Shown piece after piece: positions 45,819-55,009 of a stretch of 64,000 bases of DNA. Every line of letters begins with the position of its first letter. Position 1 is the stretch's first letter. Below the pieces are notes generated by a model. It ran no database searches and had not been told where the DNA came from. It was given only the letters and a program-made list of their open reading frames with translations. The position numbers and the translations under genes were made by a program. The DNA comes from Bacteroidales bacterium (GTDB lineage Bacteria > Bacteroidota > Bacteroidia > Bacteroidales > UBA932): positions 83,175 to 147,174 of the forward strand of contig JAFSQE010000008.1 of the NCBI GenBank assembly GCA_017446775.1, in the 5' to 3' direction.

Positions 45819-45869
45819 TTTAGCATTTTTTAACGGTGGTTGCAAGCAATGACAAATCTGTCCACCCCG
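45819..45869 (-). promoter_or_regulatory. SAM-II riboswitch in the metK leader
   Basis: Leftward RNA: P1 GGTGG (45866-45862) pairs with CCACC (45839-45835). The 22-base loop contains GATTT early and TTGCAA immediately before the P1 3' strand, as in the SAM-II (metA) consensus. After P1 come GTTAAA and then GCTAAA (45824-45819), both conserved, and loop CATT can pair with AATG to make the pseudoknot. GCTAAA ends three bases before the ATG, so ligand binding would hide the ribosome-binding region. Fits feedback control of SAM synthesis. Confidence 0.85.
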
Positions 45870-45883
45870 TATGTTAACGGCCG

Positions 45884-45891
45884 CAAAGGTA
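45884..45891 (-). promoter_or_regulatory. metK -7 box (TACCTTTG)
   Basis: TAnnTTTG match placed so that the transcript would begin about eight bases before P1 of the riboswitch. No -33 element at 19 bases. Confidence 0.55.
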
Positions 45892-45907
45892 GCAATTATC
45901 TGCAAAT

Positions 45908-45933
45908 AAAAAAGGGCCCCGCGAGGGGCCCTT
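45908..45933 (-). terminator. Intrinsic terminator after the second Oar-like gene
   Basis: Minus strand AAGGGCCCC (45933-45925), loop TCGC, GGGGCCCTT (45920-45912) then a T run. It lies about 27 bases past the stop at 45961 and separates that gene from metK. Confidence 0.92.
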
Positions 45934-45960
45934 GATTATATCTGCCTTTCGGCGCGGCTG

Positions 45961-48900
45961 CTAGAAGAAGTAGCGTGCGCTGAAGAGGATGTTCCAGGTA
46001 GAGATGCTGCCTGCGTAGGTGTTGAACTTGCACTGGTCAGCATTGAAGGTGTAGTTGCCATCCTTGTAGGAGAGGGCGCTGGTGCTCTTGATCTGCTTTA
46101 CATTGCCCCATGCCGGGTTGAGAAGGTTGCCCACGTTGTTCATGTCAACACCAAGACGGAGGGTATGAGGCCTTCCTGCTACCATGAAGATGAAGTCCTG
46201 GGAAACCTTTGCGCTCAGGTTGTTGAACCAAGGCATGATTGCGCCGCCGCGGGTGGAGTATTCGCCGCGATGCTTGCTCAGGTACTTGTCGCCAGCGATG
46301 AAGTTCTCGTAAGCGGTCCTGTTGTCTGCATCAGCAAAAGGCATGTTTGCGAGCTCTGCAGAAGTGGGGATGTAAATCAGGTTTGCACTACCTGCACAGC
46401 CGGTATAGTCCACATCGGTGGTGTAGCTGTAGCGGGATGCTGCAAAGGTACCTGCATAACCGAAGTTGTAACCCTCGTAGAACAGACCAAGGTTGGTAGC
46501 CAGGTGGCGGCCCTCCTTGATGGAGTAGTTTGCATTGGCGATTACACGGTGAGGAGCTACGAATGAGTTGTAGCCAAGCTCGTCGGTGTTGGTACCGTTC
46601 TTGGTGAAGGTGGTCTCGGTGAAGGCACTGGAGGTCTGGTCACCATTACCGTCGCCAAGGCTCTTGGATACGGAATAGGTGTAAGCAGCCATCAGGTTCA
46701 GGCCCCATGCGAAGTCCTTCCTCAAGCTTGTGGTGAGGGATGCATAATAACCCTGCTTAACGCCCTTATCGGGGTTGGTGATGTAGTATGCGTGAATACC
46801 GTTGACAGCGTCGATGGTCTTGTATGCAGTCCTTGTATCGGGCTCGCCGGGGAGCTGCATAGTGGTGGTGGTATAGCCGGTAGCGTGTACCACAGCGCTC
46901 TGGAGGTTCCTGTTGTAGATACCTTCTACGCTAGCCTTGATGTCGCCGGGGAGAGTTGCGTCGAGGGCGAGGGACATCTTTGCGGTGGTGGGCATCTTGA
47001 GGGCCTTGTCGAGAATAGTGGCTCCGCTGGGAGCTGCCAGATTCTCGTTGCGCTTGAAGGAACCACCATAGAGGTCCTCGGTAATCTCAGCCACATTTGT
47101 GTGGAAGCTGGGGATATTGACGCCGTTTACAGTGCCGTCGGTGGAGGCTGCAATCTGGCTGGCCTTCATGATAACCTGATTCTGGAGGCAGTTGCTGTTG
47201 CCGGCAACGGAAACGATCCACACGAAAGGCATACGGCCGGTGAAGATACCGAGGCCGCCGCGGAGGATAAGGTTGCGGTCACCCAGGATATCCCAGTTGA
47301 AACCGATACGGGGTGATACGTGGAGGCTGGCCTTTGGCATATCGCTGGTCTTGTAGCCGCCGTTGTCCTTGTAGAGCTCGGTGAACTTCTTATTCTCGTT
47401 ACCCTCGATAGAAGGATATACGGGGAGTTCGAAGCGGATACCTGCGGTAAGCTTGAAGTTGTCGCTGATGTTCATCTCGTCCTGTGCATAGAGAGTAGCC
47501 TGGTTGTAATCGAACGAGGGGAATACCTGTGCCAGATCGTCGTTGTTGCCGTGGGTGATGCAGAAGGATACGGGAGTTGCATTGTTCTTGAAGTCATCCC
47601 AGCTTGCATATACATACTGGCCTGCGCCGCCCTGCATGAAGCCGTTCTTGGTGCGGTTGTGCTCGTACTGGATACCGAACAGGAAGTTGTTGATGCCAGA
47701 AGAGAAAGTGACCTCGTCGGTGAATACCATAGTGGTCACGTCGCGGAGGTTGCCGTAGGTGAACGGGTCAGGTCCGAAGCTGGTGAGCACTGCATCACCT
47801 TCCATAATATCAACAGAAGGGAATACGTCGCCGTAGAAGCTTCTGGGGATATTCTGGTGGGAGTAAGTTGCACGGAGCAGGTTGTTCACCTTACCGTCAA
47901 ACAGGCGGCTGTTCAGCTCGGCTGCAAAAGAATAGAAGTTATCCTCTGAGAAGTAGTAGTTGCTCTCGAAGGGGAGTGCGTAAGTGGTGGTACGACCACC
48001 GTCGTTACGTACGTAACCGATGTTTGCAACACCGTTGCCGATAGGGTTGACGGAGCTGGAAGGGGAAGAGATGGTCTTGCGGGTTACCTGGCTGTAACGG
48101 AGCATCAGGGTGTTGTTGCGGTTGATGTTCCAGTCGATGCGGCCGAGCAGCTTAACCAGAGGGGTACCCACGGAGAAGTTCTCGTAACGGCCGGGATCAT
48201 AGTTGTATGTGGTTGCCAGATAGTTCTTGATCTCGTTCATCTGGGCTGCGGTGGGGCGGTGTACGCTGCCCTTGCCGTCAGCAGACCAGGTGCCGTCGTT
48301 TGCCAGCCAGCTGGTTGCGGGGCTGGTCTTGGGCTCGTACTCGGCATTGATGAAGAAGAACAACTTGTTCTTGATAATGGGACCGCCGACCGATACGCCG
48401 GTGGTGTTGCTGACTGCGTCTGACTCGGGGAGTTCACCAACGGAACCGTCGGCATTCACATACTTGCGGCCGCGTACCTTGTCGGTAGTGTAATAGTCAT
48501 ACACAGAGATCTTGAAGTCGTTGGTACCGCGCTTGGTCACGGAGTTCACGGCTGCACCGGTGAAACCGCCCTGACGTACGTCGTAAGGAGTGATGTTGAT
48601 GCTCATCTGCTCGATAGCGTCCAGTGAGATAGGCGAACCACCTGCGGGCAGGTTGGAACCGATACCGAATGCATTGTTGAACGCTGCACCATCCACTGTG
48701 ATGTAAGAAGAACGGTAGTTACCGCCGCCGACTGCGAAACCGCCCACGGTAGTGGTGGCCTGGGGGGTAAGACGCAGAACGTCGTTGATGCTACGGCCGG
48801 TGGAAGTCGGCAGGTTTTCCATGGTCTTGAGGCTTACGGAAGTACCGGCGCCTGAGCGCTTGATATTCATGCCGGACTCATTGGCGTCAGCCACAAATAC

Positions 48901-49257
48901 GGCAGCCTCGAGGTTGAGTGCCTCATCCTCCAGTTTGGCATCCACAACGGTGGTTTCTGCCAGAGGAGCATAAACGTTCTGGTTAATGACCTCGCGATAG
49001 CCGAGGAGTTCGAACTTGACGGTGTAGGGACCACCGGCAGTTACGTTACTGATGCGGAAGTTACCGTTCTTGTCGGTAAGCGCATAGTAAGTTGTAGCAG
49101 TGGGCTCATAAACAGCAAACACTGCAACACCCTCAACGGCACCCACCTTGTCGGTAACATGGCCGCTGATAGAGGATGTCGTAACCTGTGCGATTGCGGG
49201 CACGACAAAAAGCATTGCTGCCAAAGACAACAATAAACTCTTGATGGATAGTTTCAT
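45961..49257 (-). CDS. Oar-like TonB-dependent outer-membrane receptor (second copy)
   Basis: 1098 residues: signal peptide (MKLSIKSLLLSLAAMLFVVPAIAQ), regulatory-like domain (ISGHVTDKVGAVEGVAVFAVYEPTATTYYALTDKNG has the usual end-of-strand pattern), plug with INDVLRLTPQATTTVGGFAVGGGNYRSSYITVDGA and NITPYDVRQGGFTGAAVNSVTKRGTNDF, and a barrel ending ILFSARYFF. It shares the Oar-type plug with the gene at 41095 but stands alone between a terminator and mutS2. No consensus promoter was found upstream; only a one-mismatch box TATCTTAG at 49316-49309. Cargo unknown. Confidence 0.92.
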   Translation of the reverse strand: MKLSIKSLLLSLAAMLFVVPAIAQVTTSSISGHVTDKVGAVEGVAVFAVYEPTATTYYALTDKNGNFRISNVTAGGPYTVKFELLGYREVINQNVYAPLAETTVVDAKLEDEALNLEAAVFVADANESGMNIKRSGAGTSVSLKTMENLPTSTGRSINDVLRLTPQATTTVGGFAVGGGNYRSSYITVDGAAFNNAFGIGSNLPAGGSPISLDAIEQMSINITPYDVRQGGFTGAAVNSVTKRGTNDFKISVYDYYTTDKVRGRKYVNADGSVGELPESDAVSNTTGVSVGGPIIKNKLFFFINAEYEPKTSPATSWLANDGTWSADGKGSVHRPTAAQMNEIKNYLATTYNYDPGRYENFSVGTPLVKLLGRIDWNINRNNTLMLRYSQVTRKTISSPSSSVNPIGNGVANIGYVRNDGGRTTTYALPFESNYYFSEDNFYSFAAELNSRLFDGKVNNLLRATYSHQNIPRSFYGDVFPSVDIMEGDAVLTSFGPDPFTYGNLRDVTTMVFTDEVTFSSGINNFLFGIQYEHNRTKNGFMQGGAGQYVYASWDDFKNNATPVSFCITHGNNDDLAQVFPSFDYNQATLYAQDEMNISDNFKLTAGIRFELPVYPSIEGNENKKFTELYKDNGGYKTSDMPKASLHVSPRIGFNWDILGDRNLILRGGLGIFTGRMPFVWIVSVAGNSNCLQNQVIMKASQIAASTDGTVNGVNIPSFHTNVAEITEDLYGGSFKRNENLAAPSGATILDKALKMPTTAKMSLALDATLPGDIKASVEGIYNRNLQSAVVHATGYTTTTMQLPGEPDTRTAYKTIDAVNGIHAYYITNPDKGVKQGYYASLTTSLRKDFAWGLNLMAAYTYSVSKSLGDGNGDQTSSAFTETTFTKNGTNTDELGYNSFVAPHRVIANANYSIKEGRHLATNLGLFYEGYNFGYAGTFAASRYSYTTDVDYTGCAGSANLIYIPTSAELANMPFADADNRTAYENFIAGDKYLSKHRGEYSTRGGAIMPWFNNLSAKVSQDFIFMVAGRPHTLRLGVDMNNVGNLLNPAWGNVKQIKSTSALSYKDGNYTFNADQCKFNTYAGSISTWNILFSARYFF

Positions 49258-49387
49258 AATGATATTAATTGGTTTGATAGAGTAAAAATCTCCAACTTTT
49301 TGGCGCCGCTAAGATAGTTTATATAACCAAAATATAAACGGTTTTGGCAAAATAATTATGAACAATTTGCCGATAAAAAAGCTGCGG

Positions 49388-51907
49388 CTATGCAAGGTCG
49401 ACAACCGTAATGCCAGCGCCTCCCATCTCCAGCGCTTCGTCGCGTACGTTCACTACGCCGGCAACCGTCCTGAGATACTTGCGCAGCTCTTCGCGCAGCA
49501 CGCCCGTCCCCTTGCCGTGGAGTATCTTGACCTGCGAAATTCCAATCATCGTGGCATCGTCTATGAAACGGGTGACGATGCTAAGCGCGGCCTCCAGCCG
49601 CTCTCCGCGCACATCTACCTGTGGCGAGAAGTTCATCTTGCGCTCTGATATGCTCTCCATCCCCTTGACAGCCACGCCGCCGGAGGTGGATTTGCGCGGC
49701 GCAGTGGCCCTGGCTGCCTCTTTGTATTCCTTGGCACTGATGCGCTCTACCTTGCCGATATCGGTCCTGGTGGTAAGCCCGCCCACCGCTACGGAAACTT
49801 TTTTGGTGGATATCTGGATAATTTCTCCCACCATGTCGCTCTCCTTGATGCGGACCTTGTCGCCAACTTTCAACGGTTCCGGTTTCTCTGCCGCCTTGAT
49901 TGCCGGCTTTGGCGTCTCTTCCCCTGCGCGGCGGGCGCGCTCTTCGCGCCGTTTCTGCTGCCGCTCGCGCCGATCCAGAATCTGCTGCATCTTGCGCTCT
50001 ATCACATCGTCGGCCTCGGTGTGCTCCGGCTCTTCTGCGGCGAGTGACTGCTGCAGCTCGGTGACTTTGGCTCGCGCCTGTTTGGTGCGGGTCTTCTCTG
50101 CCTGCGCCTCGCGGATTTCGCGTATGGTCTGCTCTATCTGGCGGTTGGCTCCTGCCACTATTTCGCGTGCCTGCTCCTTTGCCTCGGAGAGGATGTTGCT
50201 GCGCAGCGCCTTTATCTCGGAAAGCTCCTTCTCGTAGCGGTCGGTCAGGCTCTCCAGTGTGCGGTCTGCATTCTTCACGCGAGAAAGCTTCTCGTCCAGC
50301 GCCCGGCGGTTGCGGGCAATCTTTCGAAGCTGCCGCTCCATATCCACAAAGTCGCCGCCCGCCTTCTCTTCTGCACTGCGGATAATATCTTCTGGCAGGC
50401 CGGTTTTGCGTGCAAGTTCAAAGGCAAACGAATTGCCCGGCAGCCCCTGCTCCAGGGTGAAGAGCGGTTTGATGGCCTCCGCGTCGAACTGCATCGCCCC
50501 GTTTGCTACGTTAGCGGAGTTGCTGGCGTAGAGCTTGAGGTTGGTGTAGTGGGTGGTGATTACGCCGTAGGTGCCGCGTTGGGCCAGAGAATCCAGCACT
50601 GCTTCTGCAATCGCGCCGCCGGCGGTTGGCTCAGTGCCGCTGCCAAACTCGTCTATCAGCACCAGGGACCGGTCGGTAGCCTGCTCCAGTATCCTGCGCA
50701 GGTTCTGCAGGTGGGAGCTGTAGGTGCTAAGGTCGTTCTCCAGGCTCTGGCCGTCGCCGATATCCACAAAGATGTTATCGAATATCAGCATCTCCGAAAC
50801 TTCTGAGGTCGGTATCAGCAACCCCCATTGGAACATATACTGCAGCAACCCTACGGTCTTGAGGCAGACGCTCTTGCCGCCTGCGTTGGGGCCGGAAATA
50901 AGTATGATGCGGCGGTCGGAGGTAAGTGTCAGGGTCAGCGGCACTATCTCCTTGCCCTCTTTGCGAAGCGAGCGCTCCAGCAGCGGGTGACGTGCCCGGC
51001 GCAGCTGCAGCGACCCGTCGGTAGAAAGGACCGGCAGGCCGGCTATCATGTCGGTGGCCACAAGCGCCTTGGCGCGGATGAAATCTATCCTGACAAGGAA
51101 GTCGGCGTTTAGCAGCAGGTCGTCCAGGTACGGACGCAGGAAGTCGCTGAATTCCATAAGGATGCGCTGTATTTCCCGCTGCTGCTCAAACTGCAGTTCG
51201 CGCACCGCGTTGTTGAGGTTCACCACCTCTATCGGCTCTATGAACGAGGTTCGGCCACTGGCCGATTCGTCGCACACGATGCCCTGCAGCTTGCGTTTGT
51301 CGGAAGCGTTCACCGGGATGAGCGCCTTGCCGTCGCGCACCACCACCTCGGCATCTTCGCTTGTGATGCCCTCTGCCTGCGCTTTCTTGAGGATGGCGGC
51401 TATGGTGCGGGAGATGGATTTCTCTTTGGCCTTGAGTTCTGTGCGGATCTGCGCCAGGGCGGGCGAAGCGTTGTCGCGCACCTCGCCGTGCTTGTTTATG
51501 ATGGAGTCTATCTTGCGCAGGATTTCCGGGTAGAGCATCACCGGCTCCGAGAGCTTTTTAAGCTGGGGATATACGCCGCCGTTGCTCTTGAAGAAGGCGA
51601 CCGTGCGGCGGATGGCGTCCAACCCCTTTTGCAGCAGCACCAGATTGGGCAGAGAGATGCAGCTGAGCTCGCTTGTGAGCGGCATTAGGAATTCGCGCAT
51701 GTCCACAAATCCGTCGGTGGGGAAGGTGTCCTCGAACATGCACACCAGGCGCATCTCGTCGGTAAGGCGCAGCGATTGCACGATGTCGGCTTCGGCGGTC
51801 ATGATTGCTGCCTCGGCTGTCATGCGGCTGGCGCCGGCGGTGGCACACTTGCCGCGCACCATCTCCCGTACGATGTCAAATCCGAGTTTGCGTTCCAGAG
51901 CCTGCAT
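49388..51907 (-). CDS. mutS2: Endonuclease MutS2
   Basis: 839-residue MutS2: core and clamp-like domains, then the ABC ATPase (LISGPNAGGKSVCLKTVGLLQYMFQWG; signature STYSSHLQNLRRIL; Walker B SLVLIDEFGSGTEP), a coiled coil (about 510-630) and a C-terminal Smr nuclease domain (VDVRGERLEAALSIVTRFID ... VKILHGKGTGVLREELRKYL). MutS2 acts in suppressing recombination and, in Bacillus, in resolving collided ribosomes. Its start lies one base past the cdaA stop, so it is co-transcribed with the cyclic-di-AMP gene. Confidence 0.96.
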   Translation of the reverse strand: MQALERKLGFDIVREMVRGKCATAGASRMTAEAAIMTAEADIVQSLRLTDEMRLVCMFEDTFPTDGFVDMREFLMPLTSELSCISLPNLVLLQKGLDAIRRTVAFFKSNGGVYPQLKKLSEPVMLYPEILRKIDSIINKHGEVRDNASPALAQIRTELKAKEKSISRTIAAILKKAQAEGITSEDAEVVVRDGKALIPVNASDKRKLQGIVCDESASGRTSFIEPIEVVNLNNAVRELQFEQQREIQRILMEFSDFLRPYLDDLLLNADFLVRIDFIRAKALVATDMIAGLPVLSTDGSLQLRRARHPLLERSLRKEGKEIVPLTLTLTSDRRIILISGPNAGGKSVCLKTVGLLQYMFQWGLLIPTSEVSEMLIFDNIFVDIGDGQSLENDLSTYSSHLQNLRRILEQATDRSLVLIDEFGSGTEPTAGGAIAEAVLDSLAQRGTYGVITTHYTNLKLYASNSANVANGAMQFDAEAIKPLFTLEQGLPGNSFAFELARKTGLPEDIIRSAEEKAGGDFVDMERQLRKIARNRRALDEKLSRVKNADRTLESLTDRYEKELSEIKALRSNILSEAKEQAREIVAGANRQIEQTIREIREAQAEKTRTKQARAKVTELQQSLAAEEPEHTEADDVIERKMQQILDRRERQQKRREERARRAGEETPKPAIKAAEKPEPLKVGDKVRIKESDMVGEIIQISTKKVSVAVGGLTTRTDIGKVERISAKEYKEAARATAPRKSTSGGVAVKGMESISERKMNFSPQVDVRGERLEAALSIVTRFIDDATMIGISQVKILHGKGTGVLREELRKYLRTVAGVVNVRDEALEMGGAGITVVDLA

Positions 51908-51908
51908 C

Positions 51909-52700
51909 TTACTTGTAGGAGTTTTCCAACGCTATGCGAAGCTCGGTTATACTGCCAAGGGTTTTTATCTCTCCGTCTTTCACATACGATATCTCGCCGG
52001 TCTCTTCAGAAACCACCACGGCCTCTGCGTCGGTGGCCTCTGTGATGCCTGCGGCGGCGCGGTGACGCATGCCGTAGCGGGGGTTGATATCCTGATTTTC
52101 GCTTATCGGCAGGGTGCAGCGGGCAGCTATTATGCTCTCGCCCGTCATTATCACAGCCCCGTCGTGCAGCGGAGAGTTCTTGAAGAAGATATTCTCTATC
52201 AGCCGGCGGTTTATTCCGGAGTTTATGGTGTCGCCGGTTTCAACATACTGTTCCAGCGATGCATTGTGCTTAAAGACCATAAGGGCGCCGGTCTTGCTCT
52301 CCGACATGCGGTAGCAGGCGCTGGTAATCTCTTCCAGGGCGGCGGGAGAAATCTGTGCGGTGGAACTGTACTTGCCAAAGAAGTGGCGCAGCCAGCCGCC
52401 ACCCATCTTGCGGACAGAGAACACCTCGTTGCCGATTTTTATCATGAACCGGCGCAGCTCGGGCTGGAAGATGACAATCAGGGCTATGAGGCCGACATCC
52501 AGCACCGCCCCGATCAGGTGGGTGAGCAGCTGCATATTGAGGGCGTCGAACACCGACCTGGCTGCGTAGAGCAGGATGATTACTATAAAGATGCTCATCG
52601 CCGGGGTACCTTTGATAAGTTTGTACACCTGGTAGATGAGCAGCGCTACCAGCAGGATATCCAGTATATCCGCAAAAGAAATATTCAAGAAGTCGAACAT
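51909..52700 (-). CDS. cdaA: Diadenylate cyclase CdaA
   Basis: 263-residue membrane enzyme making cyclic di-AMP from ATP, a regulator of potassium and cell-wall homeostasis. Three N-terminal transmembrane helices (about 8-28, 35-55, 60-80), then the DAC domain with SPLHDGAVIM and NPRYGMRHRAAAGITE, the two catalytic motifs. The ATG at 52700 gives the usual N-terminus (LNISFADILDILLVALLIYQVYKLIKGT). The -7 box ends six bases upstream, so the mRNA is probably leaderless. Leads the cdaA-mutS2 operon; cdaR-type regulator and glmM are not adjacent. Confidence 0.95.
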   Translation of the reverse strand: MFDFLNISFADILDILLVALLIYQVYKLIKGTPAMSIFIVIILLYAARSVFDALNMQLLTHLIGAVLDVGLIALIVIFQPELRRFMIKIGNEVFSVRKMGGGWLRHFFGKYSSTAQISPAALEEITSACYRMSESKTGALMVFKHNASLEQYVETGDTINSGINRRLIENIFFKNSPLHDGAVIMTGESIIAARCTLPISENQDINPRYGMRHRAAAGITEATDAEAVVVSEETGEISYVKDGEIKTLGSITELRIALENSYK

Positions 52701-52706
52701 GACTTA

Positions 52707-52727
52707 CAAAGATAATAACTATCTTTG
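52707..52727. promoter_or_regulatory. Back-to-back divergent -7 boxes (cdaA and comF)
   Basis: CAAAGATA (52707-52714), five bases, TATCTTTG (52720-52727): two perfect -7 boxes arranged as an exact inverted repeat. Leftward box drives cdaA, rightward box comF. Each promoter's polymerase footprint covers the other's, so they should compete. Neither has a TTTG at 19 bases. Confidence 0.65.
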
Positions 52728-52745
52728 AATTGCGAAGAGAAGGTT

Positions 52746-53567
52746 ATGAAGGGGAGCTCTTTATATAGGATGATTTGTAAGATGAGGCGCGAGGTTGGAG
52801 GCGGGTTGCGGCTTGCCCTGGCGGGGCTGCGCGACCTTTTTTTTGTGCGAGGATGCGTTGTATGCGGTGCGGAGCTGGAGGCTGGCGATGATGCAGGCGG
52901 CGGAGCCGGGTGTGATTCGGGGCGTGCTGCCGGCCGCGTTTCCGGCTGCAGACACCTGTGCCCGGCTTGCCTTGATGATATTCCGCTCACATATTTCTGG
53001 AGTTACAGCGAGAATGCTGCCATGGAGCTTCTTGGAGGGCGGTGCCGCGTATACAATGCGGCCTCGCTGTTCTTCTACCGGCACGGCAGCGGGTATTGCG
53101 AAATCGTGCGGCGCTTCAAATATGGCGGCGATATCGCTCTGGGGCTGTGGGCATCGCGGCTGCTGGGGGATTATCTCGCCTGCAGCGGACTGTACGGCAG
53201 GGTGCAGGCGGTGGTGCCGGTGCCGCTGCACTGGCGAAAGCGGCTCTCTCGGGGCTTCAACCAGGCAGAAATCATAGCCCGCGGCGTTGCGCAACGTCTG
53301 GGAGAAGTTCCGGTAGTGCCGCACCTGCTGCGCCGGCGGCGGTATACCGCGACCCAGACCCGCCGCAGCGCCAGCTCCCGCGCTGGCAATGTCCGCGGCG
53401 CATTTGCGCTGGACAGGCGCGAGGCCTTGAGACTGCGCAAAGCCGGCATCAGATACATCCTGCTGGTAGATGACGTGCTCACCACCGGCGCAACCCTTTC
53501 GGAATGCATCCGTCTGCTTCAAGACGATTTCACCGTCCTGGTCGCCACCCTTGGATTTGTAGAATAA
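52746..53567 (+). CDS. ComF-family phosphoribosyltransferase-like protein
   Basis: 273 residues from the ATG at 52746. N-terminal zinc-ribbon cysteines (CVVCGAE ... HLCPACL) are separated by a Gly/Ala/Arg-rich stretch (about 43-66) that is longer than usual and looks like an insertion. Then VVPVPLHWRKRLSRGFNQAEIIA and the PRPP-binding loop YILLVDDVLTTGATLSEC. ComF helps take up single-stranded transforming DNA in naturally competent species; in others its role is unclear. Divergent from cdaA with overlapping promoters. A second ATG at 52791 is possible but leaves out part of the conserved N-terminus. Confidence 0.9.
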   Translation: MKGSSLYRMICKMRREVGGGLRLALAGLRDLFFVRGCVVCGAELEAGDDAGGGAGCDSGRAAGRVSGCRHLCPACLDDIPLTYFWSYSENAAMELLGGRCRVYNAASLFFYRHGSGYCEIVRRFKYGGDIALGLWASRLLGDYLACSGLYGRVQAVVPVPLHWRKRLSRGFNQAEIIARGVAQRLGEVPVVPHLLRRRRYTATQTRRSASSRAGNVRGAFALDRREALRLRKAGIRYILLVDDVLTTGATLSECIRLLQDDFTVLVATLGFVE

Positions 53568-53585
53568 TGTAGATACCTTCGCGGT

Positions 53586-53987
53586 ATGAAAAAGATTCTG
53601 ATTGTGGCATCTGTTGCCATTCTTGCGCTGTGTGGATGTACACCCAAGGCCGATAAGGCCGCGGAGGTGGCCAGCGACTTCCTCTCCGATTTCTTCAACA
53701 TGGATTATGCCGGTGCGGCGGCTTTCTGCACCGACGATATTGCCGCCATGCTGCGCGACACCATAGCTGCCGGCGATTATCCCAGCGAAGAGATCCGGGC
53801 CAAAGTGGTCGAGGCATCCAGAAAGACAACCTTCAAGGTGCTCTCTTCTGCACTGGACGAAGAATCGGGCGATGTGGTGGTAAACTACGAAATCGTTCCC
53901 TACGGCGCAGCGAAAAGCTCCGCTATCCGGCACACAATGCGTCTGGTCCGGATAGAGGGGGACTGGAAAATCACCTCGCTGGAGTAG
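53586..53987 (+). CDS. Small lipoprotein, DUF4878/NTF2-like
   Basis: 133 residues; lipoprotein signal MKKILIVASVAILALCGC (Cys18). The mature part is one small alpha/beta domain: AAEVASDFLSDFFNMDYAGAAAFCTDDI at the start and MRLVRIEGDWKITSLE at the end, the pattern of DUF4878/NTF2-like lipoproteins. Function unknown; probably periplasmic, tethered to the inner or outer membrane. It lies 18 bases after comF and may be co-transcribed. Confidence 0.75.
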   Translation: MKKILIVASVAILALCGCTPKADKAAEVASDFLSDFFNMDYAGAAAFCTDDIAAMLRDTIAAGDYPSEEIRAKVVEASRKTTFKVLSSALDEESGDVVVNYEIVPYGAAKSSAIRHTMRLVRIEGDWKITSLE

Positions 53988-53994
53988 GGGGGTA

Positions 53995-54606
53995 TCAGAA
54001 AGTGCAGCCCAGGCCGCCGTCGACAAATGAGGCAAACGGCCCCAGGGACGATTCTACGAAAGCATACAGATGCCTGCCGCCAAGGCGGATGCCGATTGGG
54101 GTAATCGTGGGAGTGGGGATGTAATATGTCCCGGCGCTGATACCAACCCCTATCGCAGAATAGAGTATGGCCTTGCTCTCCGGCGTCCACAGATATCGGC
54201 ACTGGCCGGTGAAGGAGGCGATAGCAGAGGAGTCTTTCATCCCTATTTTCTTCCCTGACCTGAGGTTGTACCGGGGTTTCCCGTTGGGGTCAAAACCACC
54301 TTCGTAAGCATCGTACTGGATTAGTGCGTGGTGACTCCAGGCAACATTCCCGGTAAGAACAATCTCCACGCGCTTTTCTACGAGATAAATGCCAGAGGCG
54401 ATAACGCTGGGGAAGAAGCCGTCGGATTGATTTATCTCCTGTCCCTTGTCTGCCAGCTCCCTTTCCAATGCCCAGGAAGGGACATTGCCGATAAATCCCA
54501 TGTGGAGGGGCTGCAGGCCCGTACCTATCTCAATCCGCCACTGCTGTGCAAAGGCAGGGCAGCTGATAAGAAGCAGGGCAGCTATGGCAAGCGTGCGGAA
54601 TCTCAT
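53995..54606 (-). CDS. Predicted outer-membrane beta-barrel-like protein in the radical SAM lipoprotein operon
   Basis: 203 residues; signal peptide MRFRTLAIAALLLISCPAFAQ with a normal signal-peptidase I site. The rest is strand-rich with alternating hydrophobics (WRIEIGTGLQPLHMGF, RVEIVLTGNVAW, AILYSAIGVGISAGTYYI, HLYAFVESSLGPFASFVDGGLGCTF) ending in F, as expected of a small 8- to 10-strand barrel. I do not recognise a named family. It overlaps the upstream lipoprotein by four bases (ATGA), so the two are translationally coupled and probably work together. Confidence 0.7.
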   Translation of the reverse strand: MRFRTLAIAALLLISCPAFAQQWRIEIGTGLQPLHMGFIGNVPSWALERELADKGQEINQSDGFFPSVIASGIYLVEKRVEIVLTGNVAWSHHALIQYDAYEGGFDPNGKPRYNLRSGKKIGMKDSSAIASFTGQCRYLWTPESKAILYSAIGVGISAGTYYIPTPTITPIGIRLGGRHLYAFVESSLGPFASFVDGGLGCTF

Positions 54607-54980
54607 CTGGCCGAATCCAGTTCAATGAGGATAACTCTTTCGCGAAGGTCTACGAAGGTGGAATCCTTTGTGACGTAAACTCCTGTCGGGTCCTGAAATG
54701 ACAGCTTGGGGCCAAAGTCATTCCGGATATAGGGAATCTCCACGTGGCAGCGACCATCGGCACCGGTAATACCCAGCTGGGTTTCGTTCCACTCGCCGCC
54801 TGCAACGCTTATGGTGATGCCCTCCAGGGGGCGCCCGCTATTACGTTCTACCAGCGAGAAATCCATGGGAGCCATGCCGCTTTCGTAGAGCGCGCTTTGC
54901 GGCATACCGTAGCACGCCTGGAAAACAAAGAGTGCGGTGGAGAGGGTTGTCCCTTTAAGAAGATTACGAAGCCATTTCAT
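54603..54980 (-). CDS. Putative radical-SAM-associated lipoprotein
   Basis: 125 residues; signal with lipobox FQAC (Cys23), followed by YGMPQSALYESG. The mature part is one Ig/carboxypeptidase-regulatory-like fold: MDFSLVERNSGRPLEGITISVAGG ... LGITGADGRCHVEIPY. It resembles the lipoproteins that NCBI models describe as paired with a radical SAM enzyme in Bacteroidota (the TIGR04133/TIGR04134 pair, from memory). The divergent radical SAM/SPASM gene begins 70 bases away. A post-translational change in the YGMP segment is possible but untested. Confidence 0.75.
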   Translation of the reverse strand: MKWLRNLLKGTTLSTALFVFQACYGMPQSALYESGMAPMDFSLVERNSGRPLEGITISVAGGEWNETQLGITGADGRCHVEIPYIRNDFGPKLSFQDPTGVYVTKDSTFVDLRERVILIELDSAR

Positions 54981-55009
54981 AATACAAAAATATTACATCC
55001 ACATAAATG

